From assembly GCA_015272395.1 (NCBI GenBank), contig JACYLQ010000035.1:62001-126000 (forward strand): a stretch of DNA of 64,000 nucleotides, in the 5' to 3' direction. The DNA is from Calothrix sp. C42_A2020_038. Its GTDB lineage: Bacteria > Cyanobacteriota > Cyanobacteriia > Cyanobacteriales > Nostocaceae. Shown one piece after another: positions 46,577-56,437 of the stretch (within the stretch, counting starts at the first letter, position 1; each line of letters opens with the position of its first letter). Made by a program: the position numbers and the translations under genes. The notes under the pieces were generated by a model that was given only the letters and a program-made list of their open reading frames with translations, did no database searches and was not told where the DNA came from.

Positions 46577-46993
46577 CTACACTTGCTTTATATGCTTGAC
46601 TTCAACAACTGTATGTACATTTCCGCGCGGGGTAAAGTCAGCTTTGACAGTAAGTTCTAAGGGGTCACAAGCTGCAACAAAATCATCAAGAATTTGGTTG
46701 GCTGACTCCTCATGAGATATATATCTATCGCGATAACTATTAATGTAAAGCTTTAAGGCTTTCAACTCTACTACTTTTGTATCCGGAATGTAGCTAACAT
46801 AAATAGTCGCAAAATCGGGATAACCAGAAAATGGACACTTACATGTGAATTCTGGCAAAGTAATGTTTATATTATACCGTCTACCTATACGTGGATTTGG
46901 AAATGTAATCAGTTGACCTTCTGCAATTTCCCGTTCGCCATACTTCATCTCTTGAACTGGCTGTGTTGTGATTTCAGGTGATGAGTTACTCAT
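46577..46993 (-). CDS. queF: NADPH-dependent 7-cyano-7-deazaguanine reductase
   Basis: 138 residues, the short YkvM-type QueF. The active-site block is 'FTCKCPFSGYPDFATI' with the nucleophile C53 and D60, followed by the QueF motif 'ELKALKLYINSYRDRYISHE'. It reduces preQ0 to preQ1 for queuosine in tRNA. No preQ1 riboswitch motif was noticed in its leader. Confidence 0.95.
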   Translation of the reverse strand: MSNSSPEITTQPVQEMKYGEREIAEGQLITFPNPRIGRRYNINITLPEFTCKCPFSGYPDFATIYVSYIPDTKVVELKALKLYINSYRDRYISHEESANQILDDFVAACDPLELTVKADFTPRGNVHTVVEVKHIKQV

Positions 46994-47067
46994 ATATTAT
47001 GCTGCTGAACCTAACATCATATGATAACAGTACTCAGATTGCTGCTATTGTTGCTCACCCAAACTCT

Positions 47068-47478
47068 TTAATCAAAAAATTCTTCTTTTTCCCAGTCTGG
47101 GCAAGTAATCTCTTCTACACCACTTGGATGCATCCCACAAACTAACAAATTACCACCATATGCATACCCATGATAATGCTTACAACCTATGCAAGCTGGG
47201 TTCTTTTCTTTTGTGGCTTCTACAGAATAGGGAAATGCGGGGTCAAAACTTTCACTTGATATGTTGTCAAGTTCCCAATAACTATCTGAAAACGGTTCGA
47301 CTATATCTTGCAAGTATTGGTCAACTTCTGTAGCGATAGTGTTGTTTACTTGCTCGCTCAATTCTTCTGTAAACTCAAAGAATGTGTCCACCATTTCCGT
47401 CATTCCTAGGAAGAAACGCTCTACCTCGTCAGCCAGTGTTTCCATAATTTGCCAAAAATCTTTTTGCCAATTTTCCAT
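47068..47478 (-). CDS. conserved cyanobacterial protein with Cys cluster
   Basis: 136 residues. The N-terminal half is an acidic amphipathic helix bundle ('MENWQKDFWQIMETLADEVE'). The C-terminal half has CIGCKHYHGYAYGGNLLVC, GMHPSG, then C-P-D-W, an arrangement of four cysteines and histidines that could bind Zn or Fe-S. Known to me only as a conserved hypothetical of cyanobacteria. Function unknown. Confidence 0.75.
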   Translation of the reverse strand: MENWQKDFWQIMETLADEVERFFLGMTEMVDTFFEFTEELSEQVNNTIATEVDQYLQDIVEPFSDSYWELDNISSESFDPAFPYSVEATKEKNPACIGCKHYHGYAYGGNLLVCGMHPSGVEEITCPDWEKEEFFD

Positions 47479-47715
47479 AATGTATTTCCAATTCCTAACT
47501 GGCTTTAGCGCAAAAAATACTGTTAGTGCCTCTTTCTAAAGATTAACTATCTTATCTCAACACCTTTACCACACTACTACAACACTGCTTTGAGATTCGA
47601 GCATCGGGGTTAACACTATTTGTATCTTCTAGTACTTGTATAGTCCCTCAAATCAATTGCACAACACCATAAGCACAAGTTATCTAAAATATTAAGTTAA
47701 TAATAAAATAATAAA

Positions 47716-48111
47716 TTATTGGTCACGCTGTAAACGTCGCAACTCTTCTTGCATTTGTCTGACTTGGTCACGTAGATTATCGACCTCCTCAGTAGGTGCT
47801 TCTCTTGTCGAAGATTCTTTGGGAGCTACTTCTTCATCTTCCTCTAAAATCTCAATTCGCCGGGGTTGAGAACTACTACTTTCTGTCTCTTGGACAGAAA
47901 CCTGCCCTTGCTGGGCTTGTTTCATCATATCTTCCACAAATCGCCGCGCTTCTTCGGTCGTCATTTCACCGCGCGCGACCATTTCGTCTGCCAGCTTCTG
48001 AACTTGCGAGCGTAGCTCAACAAGTTTACCGCCTGCTTTTTCTCCTGCATAGGAAGCTAGTCCAACGCCGAGATAAAAGGCTTTCTGTACTAAATCTCCA
48101 AAACCAGGCAT
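47716..48111 (-). CDS. phasin-like/helical granule-associated protein
   Basis: 131 residues. 'FGDLVQKAFYLGVGLASYAG', then 'ELRSQVQKLADEMVARGEMT' and 'EEARRFVEDMMKQ' give the phasin-like helix plan; a low-complexity acidic linker leads to a short C-terminal coiled coil ('NLRDQVRQMQEELRRLQRD'). Similar proteins are annotated phasin or polyhydroxyalkanoate granule-associated, but here no pha genes are near. It lies beside ffs on the same strand. Confidence 0.75.
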   Translation of the reverse strand: MPGFGDLVQKAFYLGVGLASYAGEKAGGKLVELRSQVQKLADEMVARGEMTTEEARRFVEDMMKQAQQGQVSVQETESSSSQPRRIEILEEDEEVAPKESSTREAPTEEVDNLRDQVRQMQEELRRLQRDQ

Positions 48112-48155
48112 TACTGAGTTTAAGCTTGTAGCTAATATATAATTTTCACTTAGGG

Positions 48156-48249
48156 TGACCGGGGTCTACGCCTACTACAAGCATCCCGTATTGCTGCTAC
48201 CTTCCGGTCCTGACAAGGTTTAGGCGTTGCGGTTGCATAGTCCCAGTCA
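48156..48249 (-). ncRNA. ffs: signal recognition particle RNA (small bacterial type)
   Basis: On the minus strand the domain IV loop GTCAGGACCGGAAGGTAGCAGC is shortened here to its signature GACCGGAAGGTAGCAGC, the universal SRP RNA core that binds Ffh. The ends TGACTGGG and CCCCGGTCA pair, setting the approximate limits of a 94-nt RNA. It targets membrane proteins with Ffh and FtsY. It lies between the phasin-like gene and a YciI gene. Confidence 0.92.
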
Positions 48250-48298
48250 TCTACTAGGATAGCATGATATTTAGAGCATTGTGTACAAAAAACATTTA

Positions 48299-48565
48299 TT
48301 ACTCCACAACGATTCGCCATTCGTACAGTTGGTAATCAACACAGCCGTTTTTAATTAAAGGGTCTTCGCTGACAATTGCTTGTGCTTGTTCAAATGAGTC
48401 TGCCTCAAAAATCATCATCCCCCCTCCTCTTGCAGCCCAGTATCCACTCCGTGCTTGGTGCCCGCGCGCAATCAGTTCACGCACGTAGTTATGATGAGCA
48501 GGTATGTACTGGTCAAACGTTGATTTATCAACTTTACCTTCTTCAATCTTGACAAAAATCGGCAT
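48299..48565 (-). CDS. YciI-like (YCII) protein
   Basis: 88 residues from ATG 48565, with AGGAAGAG just upstream; a longer frame to 48601 is open but not like the family. 'FVKIEEGKVDKSTFDQYIPA' start, 'RSGYWAARGGGMMIFEADSF', 'PLIKNGCVDYQLYEWRIV' end. YciI proteins adopt a dimeric ferredoxin-like fold; function is mostly unknown. A second, different YciI gene is at 52174. Confidence 0.88.
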   Translation of the reverse strand: MPIFVKIEEGKVDKSTFDQYIPAHHNYVRELIARGHQARSGYWAARGGGMMIFEADSFEQAQAIVSEDPLIKNGCVDYQLYEWRIVVE

Positions 48566-48614
48566 ATACTCTTCCTGAACGAAATTGCATAACCCGGACA
48601 CAATCTAAAATCCA

Positions 48615-49154
48615 ATGAGTCGTTTTTTTCTTGCCTTAATACCACCACAGCATATTTTCGACTATGCCAACCAAGTTAAGCAATACTTTGCTGACCATTT
48701 CAATAGTCGTAGCGCTCTCAAGTCTCCACCCCATATCACCTTACAACCACCATTTGAATGGGATGAAACTAATGTTAATCTCTTAGAACAGCATTTAATA
48801 AGTTTTGCCTCACATCAAAAGCCTGTATCTGTAACATTGAAACAGTACGGCGCCTTTGCACCGCACGTTATCTATATAAATGTTGTCAAAACTTCTGAAC
48901 TATTGGCGTTGCAAGCAGATTTAATAATTCATATGGAGAACTTAGGTATTTGTGACCCAACAGCCAAAACTCGACCTTTTACCCCACACATGACAGTCGC
49001 ATTTCGGGACTTGACTAAACCAAATTTTAAAATTGCTTGGCAACAATTCGAGAATCGCCAAGTTGATTTTGAGTTTATTGCCGATAATATATCTTTGTTA
49101 CTGCACGATGGTAAGCGCTGGAATGTCTCGTCCCAATTTTATATCGGTTTGTAA
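48615..49154 (+). CDS. 2'-5' RNA ligase family (2H phosphoesterase)
   Basis: 179 residues with both HxTx motifs: 'SPPHITLQPPF' near residue 40 and 'FTPHMTVAFRD' near 123, which define 2H phosphoesterases of the LigT/ThpR group. It probably cleaves or seals 2'-5' or cyclic phosphate links in RNA. It starts 13 bases from the end of the divergent YciI frame. Confidence 0.92.
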   Translation: MSRFFLALIPPQHIFDYANQVKQYFADHFNSRSALKSPPHITLQPPFEWDETNVNLLEQHLISFASHQKPVSVTLKQYGAFAPHVIYINVVKTSELLALQADLIIHMENLGICDPTAKTRPFTPHMTVAFRDLTKPNFKIAWQQFENRQVDFEFIADNISLLLHDGKRWNVSSQFYIGL

Positions 49155-49265
49155 AAATGCTTTGCGAATAATTTACCTTATCTTTTGACATTTTCTAATA
49201 TTGTAACAAAAGGTATTTTGTATTGTAAGTAGATATATTATTACTAAATTAAATAGAAATTGAGT

Positions 49266-49288
49266 TAGGTGGGTTTAAGCCCACCCTA
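49266..49288. repeat. TAGGTGGGTTTAAGCCCACC hairpin
   Basis: TAGGTGGG and CCCACCCTA arms around TTTAAG, just after the rca stop on the minus strand. A common cyanobacterial intergenic hairpin; it may end both rca and the convergent ligase transcript. Confidence 0.7.
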
Positions 49289-49294
49289 CATCCT

Positions 49295-50614
49295 CTAAAC
49301 TTTGGGACGCTGAATAATTGTCTCCATGACTCGGCGCCTATTTTTATAGTCAATACCTACTAAACGGATATACTCATTGCTGTATTCTGCCAAACACGAT
49401 TCGATGGCGGAAATAACATCTGACTCGCCTGTTAGTTCTCCAACCGGGCAACTTTGCCATGAACCCATTCTAAAACGTCTTTCGTCAACATGTTCTATGC
49501 CTATCTTATGTCCTTGAGACAAGATTTGGCGTACTAATTCTTGAGTTTCTAAGGTTAGATGTGTATTTGGTACATGTTGTAAATTTTGCCCATACTTTTT
49601 GTAGTAACCACCATTAGTTGTAACTGGCGCCGCAGAAGAATTTGAGTTAACTGACATCGTTACTGGCACCGTAGATGTATTATAGTTAACTGGTACTGAC
49701 ACAGTTTCTGCCCTAGGTGTGTATTTACGCGAATACAAGCCACGGTTATATTCTTCTACTAATTGAGAATTTTGTACACGCTGCTGTTCACCTACCATTA
49801 AGTTACCCATTTCGATTAAGTGTTGCAAACTGAAATCGGGTTTGCGGAATTTCGGTGGACCTTCTATGCTATTGACTACACGTTGGGATACTTTGTCAAT
49901 TCCAACTTCGTGAATAAAGTGACGAATTTGCTCGTCGTAGATACGAGAACGCAAAGCGCTAAAAAAGTCAATTGACTGATTAATAAATGTATCTACAAAC
50001 TCTTCTATTTGGCGCCGTGATAGTCCATCTGATTCAAAAATTCCCTCCACAATTCCAATTTTGTCATCACGGTCAGGTTCCCAGTAAAATTTCTCCATCC
50101 GTCCATCGCGTATTAATGGTGCATACAAAGTAGAGAAATCATTACCCGTGACGATAATTGGTATTCTAGGTAGGGGAGTTGGGTCATAACTGCCTGGAAG
50201 TTGTACATCCGTGGGGTTATCCGCAATATTCATTAATGTGGCATTGACCAATTGCGTATTTACAGTGTATTGCGTACCTTCATCAAAACGTCCGGCGCCT
50301 GCATCTAAATCATTAATCATTAATACGCACATTTTGCCGCGTACTTTAACTAACTCAGCAGTTTCTCGGTACCGTAACCTAATCAAGCGCGCGGGGTCGC
50401 CAGCATCAGGACTTTCTAACTCACCCCCGGATATCAGGGTAAACTCTATACCCATTCTTTCAAATACTAACTCGCATTGAAATGATTTTCCTTCGCCTTT
50501 ACGTCCATGAATACCCAAAATCAGTGGAACGCGCACAGCTGGCAAATTTAAGAAATTTTTTGTGATGTGAACGGCGAGTTTGTCAAGAAACCTAGGAGCA
50601 ATATAGTAACCCAT
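49295..50614 (-). CDS. rca: Rubisco activase with C-terminal small-subunit-like domain
   Basis: 439 residues from ATG 50614. AAA+ core: 'ILGIHGRKGEGKSFQCELVF' (Walker A), 'KMCVLMINDLDAGAGR' (Walker B), 'IPIIVTGNDFSTLYAPLIRDGRMEKFYW'-type sensor/arginine region (shown here by its ends). A repetitive S/T/N/V linker (about 305-345) leads to an SSUL domain ('VRQILSQGHKIGIEHVDERR', 'RMGSWQSC'), as in cyanobacterial activases that bind Rubisco and carboxysome CcmM-like sites. It frees Rubisco from sugar-phosphate inhibitors. Not next to rbcLS in this window. Confidence 0.94.
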   Translation of the reverse strand: MGYYIAPRFLDKLAVHITKNFLNLPAVRVPLILGIHGRKGEGKSFQCELVFERMGIEFTLISGGELESPDAGDPARLIRLRYRETAELVKVRGKMCVLMINDLDAGAGRFDEGTQYTVNTQLVNATLMNIADNPTDVQLPGSYDPTPLPRIPIIVTGNDFSTLYAPLIRDGRMEKFYWEPDRDDKIGIVEGIFESDGLSRRQIEEFVDTFINQSIDFFSALRSRIYDEQIRHFIHEVGIDKVSQRVVNSIEGPPKFRKPDFSLQHLIEMGNLMVGEQQRVQNSQLVEEYNRGLYSRKYTPRAETVSVPVNYNTSTVPVTMSVNSNSSAAPVTTNGGYYKKYGQNLQHVPNTHLTLETQELVRQILSQGHKIGIEHVDERRFRMGSWQSCPVGELTGESDVISAIESCLAEYSNEYIRLVGIDYKNRRRVMETIIQRPKV

Positions 50615-51222
50615 GACCAAATCAAAAAAATAGCACTCATTAAGATTATGTTAAGTTTGATTGGCGATTATAGCTCACTTAGTTTTTTGTTAATCATTTG
50701 TCATTTCTAGAACCTACACACGGTAAACAGGTTTATACAACCTCCTCCTTATGCATAATTAGTTAAATCTCCACTATTGCTAGTTATAAACACAAATAAC
50801 ATGCTGTTCGCTCTAATGATAGATGGAATATTTTTTTCTGGCTTTTAACCTAAAGATTAGTGCTAACTAGTTGTTTTTCTCTTAATTTACATAAGTTGAA
50901 ATATCCAATTTAGTTGGCATATAAGATGAGTCGAAGCAAGACTAAGGGACTTACAAAAATTGAATTCTCCATTTTCTGGAATGGGCATCCATATTGTGGA
51001 ATGGGCATCCTTGCCTGTTCTAAATTTAGAAGAATGCCCACCCCACAAGACAAGAAAATTTTGAATGTTTTTGAATTTGGAAGTCCCTAATTGGATAGTG
51101 CTAGAACTTAAAACAATAGCGCTTATCAATAAAAAGCTTCCCATCGATATTTAAGTAGGAAAATAATTTTCCTGACTTTGGTAAATGATTATGCCGCTGA
51201 TTCTAATAGGAGGAATACACTA
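50615..51222. other. intergenic region upstream of Mn-catalase
   Basis: About 600 AT-rich bases. TGGAATGGGCATCC is repeated exactly twice 20 bases apart (50979, 50999) about 225 bases before the catalase ATG, and GAATGCCCACC follows in inverted sense at 51032. The catalase ribosome site TAGGAGGA lies at 51206-51213. No gene recognised; a minus frame of 85 codons here has no protein character. Confidence 0.5.
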
Positions 51223-51927
51223 ATGTTTTTCCACAAGAAAGACACAATTCATACTGTAGATATTCGTGAACCAAACCCTCGTTTTGCTCAGTTACTTCTT
51301 GAGCAATTTGGTGGTGCAACTGGTGAACTGACAGCAGCATTGCAATATTGGACGCAATCCTTCCACTGTGAAAACGCTGGGATTAGAGATATGCTGCAAG
51401 ATATTGCCATTGAAGAGTTTGGACATTTAGAAATGGTTGGCAAAATGATTGAAGCTCATACCAAAAATGTTGACCAAACTGAAGCATATAAAAGTACCTT
51501 ATTCGCTGTGCGAGGTATGGGACCACACTTGCTTGATAGCCAGGGTAATGCTTGGACTGCAACTTATGTCAACGAAGGCGGCGATGTAGTGCGTGATTTA
51601 CGCGCTAATATTGGTGCTGAAGCTGGCGCCCGTCAAACCTATGAAGAGTTAATCAAGCTTGCTCCCGACGAAGGTAGTAAAAAAACTTTAGTGCATTTAT
51701 TAACGCGGGAAATCTCCCATACTCAAATGTTCATGAAGGCATTGGAATCACTTGGCAAGCTAACTGACCCAATGTTTGGTAACATCCAGCCTGATAGCAC
51801 AGTAGACATTTACTACAATCTTTCTAGTACCGATGAGCAAAACAATGGGCAGTCAGACGAACGCGGTCCTTGGAACTCAGAGCCAACATTTAAGTACATC
51901 GCTGATCCAGTCAACACCCGTTCTTAA
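51223..51927 (+). CDS. manganese catalase
   Basis: 234 residues from ATG 51223, set by a strong AGGAGG 9 bases upstream. Dimanganese ligands are visible in the four-helix bundle: 'FGGATGELTAALQYWTQSFH', 'IAIEEFGHLEMVGKMIEAH', 'IGAEAGARQTYEELIKL', 'TREISHTQMFMKALES'. It splits hydrogen peroxide and is important in desiccation and oxidative stress in heterocystous cyanobacteria (KatA/KatB types). Single gene. Confidence 0.93.
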   Translation: MFFHKKDTIHTVDIREPNPRFAQLLLEQFGGATGELTAALQYWTQSFHCENAGIRDMLQDIAIEEFGHLEMVGKMIEAHTKNVDQTEAYKSTLFAVRGMGPHLLDSQGNAWTATYVNEGGDVVRDLRANIGAEAGARQTYEELIKLAPDEGSKKTLVHLLTREISHTQMFMKALESLGKLTDPMFGNIQPDSTVDIYYNLSSTDEQNNGQSDERGPWNSEPTFKYIADPVNTRS

Positions 51928-52173
51928 AAACAAAATCCAGGCTTTACAGCAAATTGCATGTTGATAGGGTATAGGTAGAAACGTTACATGTAACGCTAGT
52001 GTGGAAGCTTTAAGCAAGCTGCTCAAATGAAGCGTTAGAAACGTGCATCTCAGGCGTAGCCGGATGCACGTAGTTCAAAACCCTATTTTCCTGTTCCCCT
52101 TTCCCGCGTCTGGGAAGGAGTTAGGGGTTAGGTTCGAGCGTTAAGATTGATACTTTTCAAAAAAACTCTTAGG

Positions 52174-52443
52174 CTAAAAAGCTTGAATCCATTCTTTAAC
52201 AATGTATTCTGTCCAGATGCCATTTTTCCAGTAGGGGTCATTTTCGACTAACTGACGTACAACATCTTCATTTTCAGCTTCATAAATACCAAAAACCTTT
52301 GTAACATCTTTGGTCGGGCCTATTGTAATTAATACACCTGATTCTTTTTGTTGTGCTAGTCCATCAAGATGTGCTTGACGGTATGGCGCCCGTTTTTCGA
52401 TAACGTCTTCGCAGTAGCTGCCCCACATGATGTATTTGGTCAT
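52174..52443 (-). CDS. YciI-like (YCII) protein
   Basis: 89 residues: 'YIMWGSYCEDVIEKRAPYRQ', 'HLDGLAQQKESGVLITIGPT', 'DPYWKNGIWTEYIVKEW'. The conserved histidine in the R-x-x-H-L segment and the GP turn are present. It follows pheT on the same strand with about 100 bases and a hairpin between. Function unknown. Confidence 0.9.
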   Translation of the reverse strand: MTKYIMWGSYCEDVIEKRAPYRQAHLDGLAQQKESGVLITIGPTKDVTKVFGIYEAENEDVVRQLVENDPYWKNGIWTEYIVKEWIQAF

Positions 52444-52515
52444 AAGTTAAAAGTTGAAAGTTATGAGTGGTGAGTTATGAGTTCTCAATGGTGAGTAACT
52501 TTTTCTGTAATTCGT

Positions 52516-52542
52516 AAAGACGCGAGGAACCGGAGCGTCTCT
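52516..52542. repeat. AAAGACGC / GCGTCTCT hairpin after pheT
   Basis: 8-bp arms with one mismatch around an 11-base loop, 5 bases past the pheT stop; followed on the minus strand by no long T run. Member of the GAGACGC hairpin family. Confidence 0.7.
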
Positions 52543-52546
52543 ACTC

Positions 52547-54994
52547 CTAACTCCTTAGATTGACACCAAATTTTTCAACGAGCGTATCACGAATTTTTTG
52601 ATGTATGGGTTCAATATCTTTATCGGTGAGTGTTTTTTCGTTAGAGCGATATACTAAACGAAAAGCTAAACTTCGTTGTCCTTGAGGGACGTTTTCACCT
52701 CGGTACTCATCGAATAATTCCACTGATTCTAATAAATCTTTACCCGATGCTCTGATCGAGCGTTCTATTTTTGCAACTGTAATATCTACAGGAGCAAAGA
52801 AAGCAATATCGCGGTCAGATGCTGGGTAAGTTGAATATGATTTGAAGCTTGGAACAAGCAATTCATCATTATCTAAAGCATCTAGTAATACATTAAAATC
52901 TAGTTGGAATACATAGACTGAATCTGGTAAATCCTTTTCTTTACGTAACTGAGGATGTAATTGCCCAAATGTTCCGAGTCGATTGCTACCAATCCACAAC
53001 GAAGCTGTGCGTCCAGGATGTAAACGCGCGTCACGGTGATCAGGTTGATATTCGACTTGTAAACTCATTTGCTTGAAAATATTTTCTAAGACACCTTTGG
53101 CTTCATACCAAGTCATCGGCGCCTCTTTTCCACCACGCGACCATTTCCCGATACTGATATCACCGCCAAGAATACCACCAATTGCTTCTGTTTCTTGCAA
53201 GCCGCTTTCTTCTTGCCAGAAAACTTGCCCAATTTCAAATCCGTTGAGGGCGCCGTTACCCTGTTCAAGGTTATATTTGAAGGCATCAATCAAACCATTA
53301 ATCAAATCGGTTCGTAGTGCAGAATACTCAACAAATAAAGGATTACTAATTACAACTTGGCGTTCTTCTCCTGGTTTAACTAGCGAATAGTGAACCAACT
53401 CGGTTAAGCCAGCACCACGCATCGCATATCGTAGCTTACGCAGCATTTCTTGCTCAAATGGCAAATAACCACCTTCTGCTGCTTCTGGCAAAGTGTCGCA
53501 GAAATTATCGTAACCGTAAAGACGGGCTATTTCCTCAATCAAATCAATTTCTCGTTCTAAATCACGGTAACGATATGGTGGGATAACTACATTCCAAGTT
53601 TCGTTACCACTTTCGCTCAATGTACACCCCAAAGCAGTTAAAGTCCGCTCAACATCAGTTGAGGAAAGTTCACCTGTGTCTTCTCCCGCGCGCACAGGGC
53701 CAAGTAATTCGTTCACACGGTCTAACCGTAAACTGATTGTACGGCTCCAAGTTGAAGGGTCAGGACGAGTATCTGCGATTTTTTGAGCAACAATTGTACC
53801 ACCTGCAATCTCCGTAATCAAATTCAAAGCACGATTACAGGCTGTTTCTAATCCTGCAAAATTTATACCTCGTTCGTAACGTGATGAGGATTCGCTTCTT
53901 AACCCGACACTTCGTGACGAGCGGCGAATTGCTACATTGTCAAATAACGCTGCTTCTAGCACGAGGTTTTGTGTACCTTCGTAAACCTCTGTGTCCTGAC
54001 CACCCATAACACCAGCTAGAGCAACAGGCTTATTTCCAGCAGTTATTAATAAATTTTGTGTGTTGAGTGTACGGATTTGTCCATCGAGGGTCTTAAGAGT
54101 TTCACCTGCATTCGCAAAGCGAACTCCAATCGTGATGTTGCTACTATCCCCACCTACGGCTGTTAAACGTTCGCGGTCAAATGCATGTAGTGGTTGCCCC
54201 CATTCCAATAATACATAGTTAGTGATATCTACAACATTATTAATTGGGCGTGTACCTGCCGCGCGTAAGCGTTGTTGTAACCAATCGGGTGATGCTGCAA
54301 TTTTAACGTTTTCTATCACCGTACCGATATAACTAGGGCAAGCTTTAGACTCTTCTACTTTTAAATTTAAATACTGCGATGCTGAGTTCGATGTTGAAAA
54401 TGTTACTTCTGGTGGTTCTGGTATCGATAGTTTTGCATTAGTGAGTGCTGCAACTTCACGCGCGATGCCAACCATACTCAACGCATCCGCACGATTTGCT
54501 GTTGCCGTCACATCTAACACAACATCATCGAGTCCTAACAACGGACGTACATCGCTACCCAGTTGTAAATTGTCCTGAGCAAAAATGTGTATTCCATCAA
54601 CATCACTAGGTAATCCTAGCTCCTTTAACGAGCAAATCATGCCGTTAGAAGGTATTCCTCGCAATTTTGCAGGCTTAATTTTTAGATTTATATTTGGCAA
54701 AAATGTACCAACTACAGCAACTGGTACAAATATATCAGCACGAACGTTTGGGGCGCCGCAGACAATATTTAAAGTTTCACCTTTGCCGATATCAACTTGG
54801 CAAACACTCAATTTATCAGCATCAGGGTGCTGTTCGCGCACTAGGACACGTCCGACTACAACCCCCGATGCCCATGTGCGTCGGTCTTCAATATCTTCAA
54901 CTTCAAACCCTGCCATAGTTAAGGTTTGAGCTAATTCTTCAGGAGTTTGCTTGATCTCTACAAGTTTCCGTAGCCAGTTCAACGAAATACGCAT
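52547..54994 (-). CDS. pheT: phenylalanyl-tRNA synthetase beta subunit
   Basis: 815 residues, normal length. Domains in order: N-terminal '[20 protein letters not shown]', tRNA-binding (EMAP-like) with '[20 protein letters not shown]', B3/B4 editing ('[20 protein letters not shown]'), B5, class II core-like, and C-terminal anticodon-binding FDX-ACB ('[17 protein letters not shown]', ending '[16 protein letters not shown]'). Partner pheS is not in the window, as is usual in cyanobacteria. Confidence 0.97.
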   Translation of the reverse strand: MRISLNWLRKLVEIKQTPEELAQTLTMAGFEVEDIEDRRTWASGVVVGRVLVREQHPDADKLSVCQVDIGKGETLNIVCGAPNVRADIFVPVAVVGTFLPNINLKIKPAKLRGIPSNGMICSLKELGLPSDVDGIHIFAQDNLQLGSDVRPLLGLDDVVLDVTATANRADALSMVGIAREVAALTNAKLSIPEPPEVTFSTSNSASQYLNLKVEESKACPSYIGTVIENVKIAASPDWLQQRLRAAGTRPINNVVDITNYVLLEWGQPLHAFDRERLTAVGGDSSNITIGVRFANAGETLKTLDGQIRTLNTQNLLITAGNKPVALAGVMGGQDTEVYEGTQNLVLEAALFDNVAIRRSSRSVGLRSESSSRYERGINFAGLETACNRALNLITEIAGGTIVAQKIADTRPDPSTWSRTISLRLDRVNELLGPVRAGEDTGELSSTDVERTLTALGCTLSESGNETWNVVIPPYRYRDLEREIDLIEEIARLYGYDNFCDTLPEAAEGGYLPFEQEMLRKLRYAMRGAGLTELVHYSLVKPGEERQVVISNPLFVEYSALRTDLINGLIDAFKYNLEQGNGALNGFEIGQVFWQEESGLQETEAIGGILGGDISIGKWSRGGKEAPMTWYEAKGVLENIFKQMSLQVEYQPDHRDARLHPGRTASLWIGSNRLGTFGQLHPQLRKEKDLPDSVYVFQLDFNVLLDALDNDELLVPSFKSYSTYPASDRDIAFFAPVDITVAKIERSIRASGKDLLESVELFDEYRGENVPQGQRSLAFRLVYRSNEKTLTDKDIEPIHQKIRDTLVEKFGVNLRS

Positions 54995-55379
54995 TTGATT
55001 TGCTTGTGCGATTGGGGCAGCTTTTATATTAAGGCACTGTGACGACCTCTATTTTAAAACGATTCTGCGAGCTAGCTCACATGTTTGAATTTTTGGCACA
55101 CTTCCAAAGGCTAAATTAACGTGGCTCATTCGCATCAAAAATTATAGCCAGTGTTTACCACAATAGATGTATTTCACAAGAGTGGCTGTTGTTACAAAAT
55201 GGAAGATGTATCAAATACAGCATGTACATAGTGGAAATTGTGTAGAGACGCGATTTAATCGTGTCTCTACAAGGGTTTCGGGTATCGCATAACTCTTTTT
55301 CGCCACATCTTTATTGTGCAAAGCGGTTGCAAGTCTTGATATCAGGACTTTTAAACACTTTTTTATTAAAGAGAAGAAA
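54995..55379. other. intergenic region with hairpins
   Basis: About 385 bases. TGTAGAGACGCGATT with TGTCTCTACA at 55241-55271 forms a hairpin of the GAGACGC family, and AAGTCTTGATATCAGGACTT at 55331-55350 is a near-perfect palindrome just before the small frameshifted gene. The rest shows no gene. Confidence 0.6.
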
Positions 55380-55551
55380 ATGACCAATAAGAAAAAAATC
55401 AAGCACTAAAGCTAGTAAAGCTGGTTCCACTGCCAAAACTCAGCCTGCTTCCAAAACTCCAAAAAAACTTGATACAGATGGTCAACGTCCTGTGGCAAAT
55501 CAAACTTATAAAGGATATGTTGAAAACCATGTGACTTTAGTCCAGGGATGA
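55380..55551 (+). pseudogene. small basic protein gene with a one-base frameshift in an A run
   Basis: GAGAAG precedes ATG 55380. After ATGACCAATAAG comes a run of seven A; in the ATG frame a stop follows at once, but with one A fewer the frame runs 56 codons ('SSTKASKAGSTAKTQPASKT', 'KKLDTDGQRPVANQTYKGYV', 'ENHVTLVQG') to TGA 55551. The product would be a short K/T/S/A-rich protein, not recognised. Mutation, sequencing error, or slippage-controlled expression are all possible. Confidence 0.5.
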
Positions 55552-55619
55552 AAACTATCTGTTTGCTTTTAAGCGACCAAAAAGGTAAGATAGATTAAAA
55601 TTACGTAAAATTATCATAA

Positions 55620-55646
55620 AAACCGGGTTAAATACCCGGTTTTTAA
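55620..55646 (-). terminator. intrinsic terminator after the PilH-like gene
   Basis: On the minus strand AAACCGGGTATTTAACCCGG then TTTTT: 8-bp stem, 4-base loop and T run, 2 bases past the stop of the 55648 gene. The A-rich other side lets it serve the small plus-strand gene too. Confidence 0.85.
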
Positions 55647-55647
55647 A

Positions 55648-56007
55648 TCAAGCCAGAGATTGAATCGCGCGTAATAGTTCTTGCCTACTGAAAGGTTTCG
55701 TTAGGTAAAAGTCTGCTCCTTGACGCATACCCCAAATCTTATCAATTTCTCCGTTTTTGGAGCTACAAATGATGATTCGGATATTTTGAGTCGCTGCATT
55801 TCGTTTTAATTGACGGCAAAGTTCAAAACCACTCATCCCAGGCATCACAATATCAGTAATAACGATATCGGGTAAATTGTTCAGAGCTTTTTTAAAACCG
55901 TCTTTGGCATCGTAAGCTTTGATAACCGTGTAACCACCATCTTCCAAATAACAGTTGATTAACTCTAGCTGAGAAGGCGTATCGTCAACAACTAGAAGTG
56001 TTGTCAT
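55648..56007 (-). CDS. single-domain response regulator (CheY/PilH-like)
   Basis: 119 residues, a receiver domain only: acidic pair in VVDDTPSQ, phospho-acceptor in 'PDIVITDIVMPGMSGFELCR', T/S in 'IICSSKN', K in 'YLTKPFSRQ'. It lies downstream of a PATAN-REC gene, the pilG-pilH/pixG-pixH order of cyanobacterial chemotaxis-like operons, but with a 430-base gap and no cheW, mcp or cheA after it. Confidence 0.9.
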   Translation of the reverse strand: MTTLLVVDDTPSQLELINCYLEDGGYTVIKAYDAKDGFKKALNNLPDIVITDIVMPGMSGFELCRQLKRNAATQNIRIIICSSKNGEIDKIWGMRQGADFYLTKPFSRQELLRAIQSLA

Positions 56008-56437
56008 GTTTACTTATTCCTCTTTCACGATATTACTGACGGTTTTTAGAAAAAATAATAGCAAATCTTTTGAAATATATAAGCAACTTAATAATGAATT
56101 TATACTGAAATTAAAACTCAGATTAAAAAGCAAATTTTAAAGCTTATACTGTCAGGAGTAATGCTTTTAGGGGCTAGAAACCCAGTTTATATAGCATAAG
56201 TCATAATTGTGTAAAACTAGGTCAATAAATAATGGGCATAAACAAGTATATCCTAGTATATACGAATTTTAAAGGTGATGAAAAGTGCAAAAAATAGCTA
56301 AATGGCGCGCCCGGATAAAAATGTATATTACAAACAACACGCCATTAGCTTTTTTGTCAAACGTACTCATGTGATGTACTAAAAATAGTAGCTTACATAA
56401 CCAGTAGCTAATGGCTAATAACCAAGAAAGTTTAGGA
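56008..56437. other. intergenic region between two response-regulator genes
   Basis: 430 AT-rich bases without a gene. TATATCCTAGTATATACG near 56,250 is a near palindrome. No terminator of the T-run type was found after the PATAN gene, so the pair may still be co-transcribed. Confidence 0.45.

Noticed and set aside
48156-48249. tRNA gene or riboswitch near 48.2 kb
   Set aside because: The conserved GGAAGGTAGCAGC core and pairing ends identify SRP RNA instead; no cloverleaf can be drawn.
50887-51144. 85-codon minus frame upstream of Mn-catalase
   Set aside because: Covers the direct repeats, has no family character and no ribosome site.
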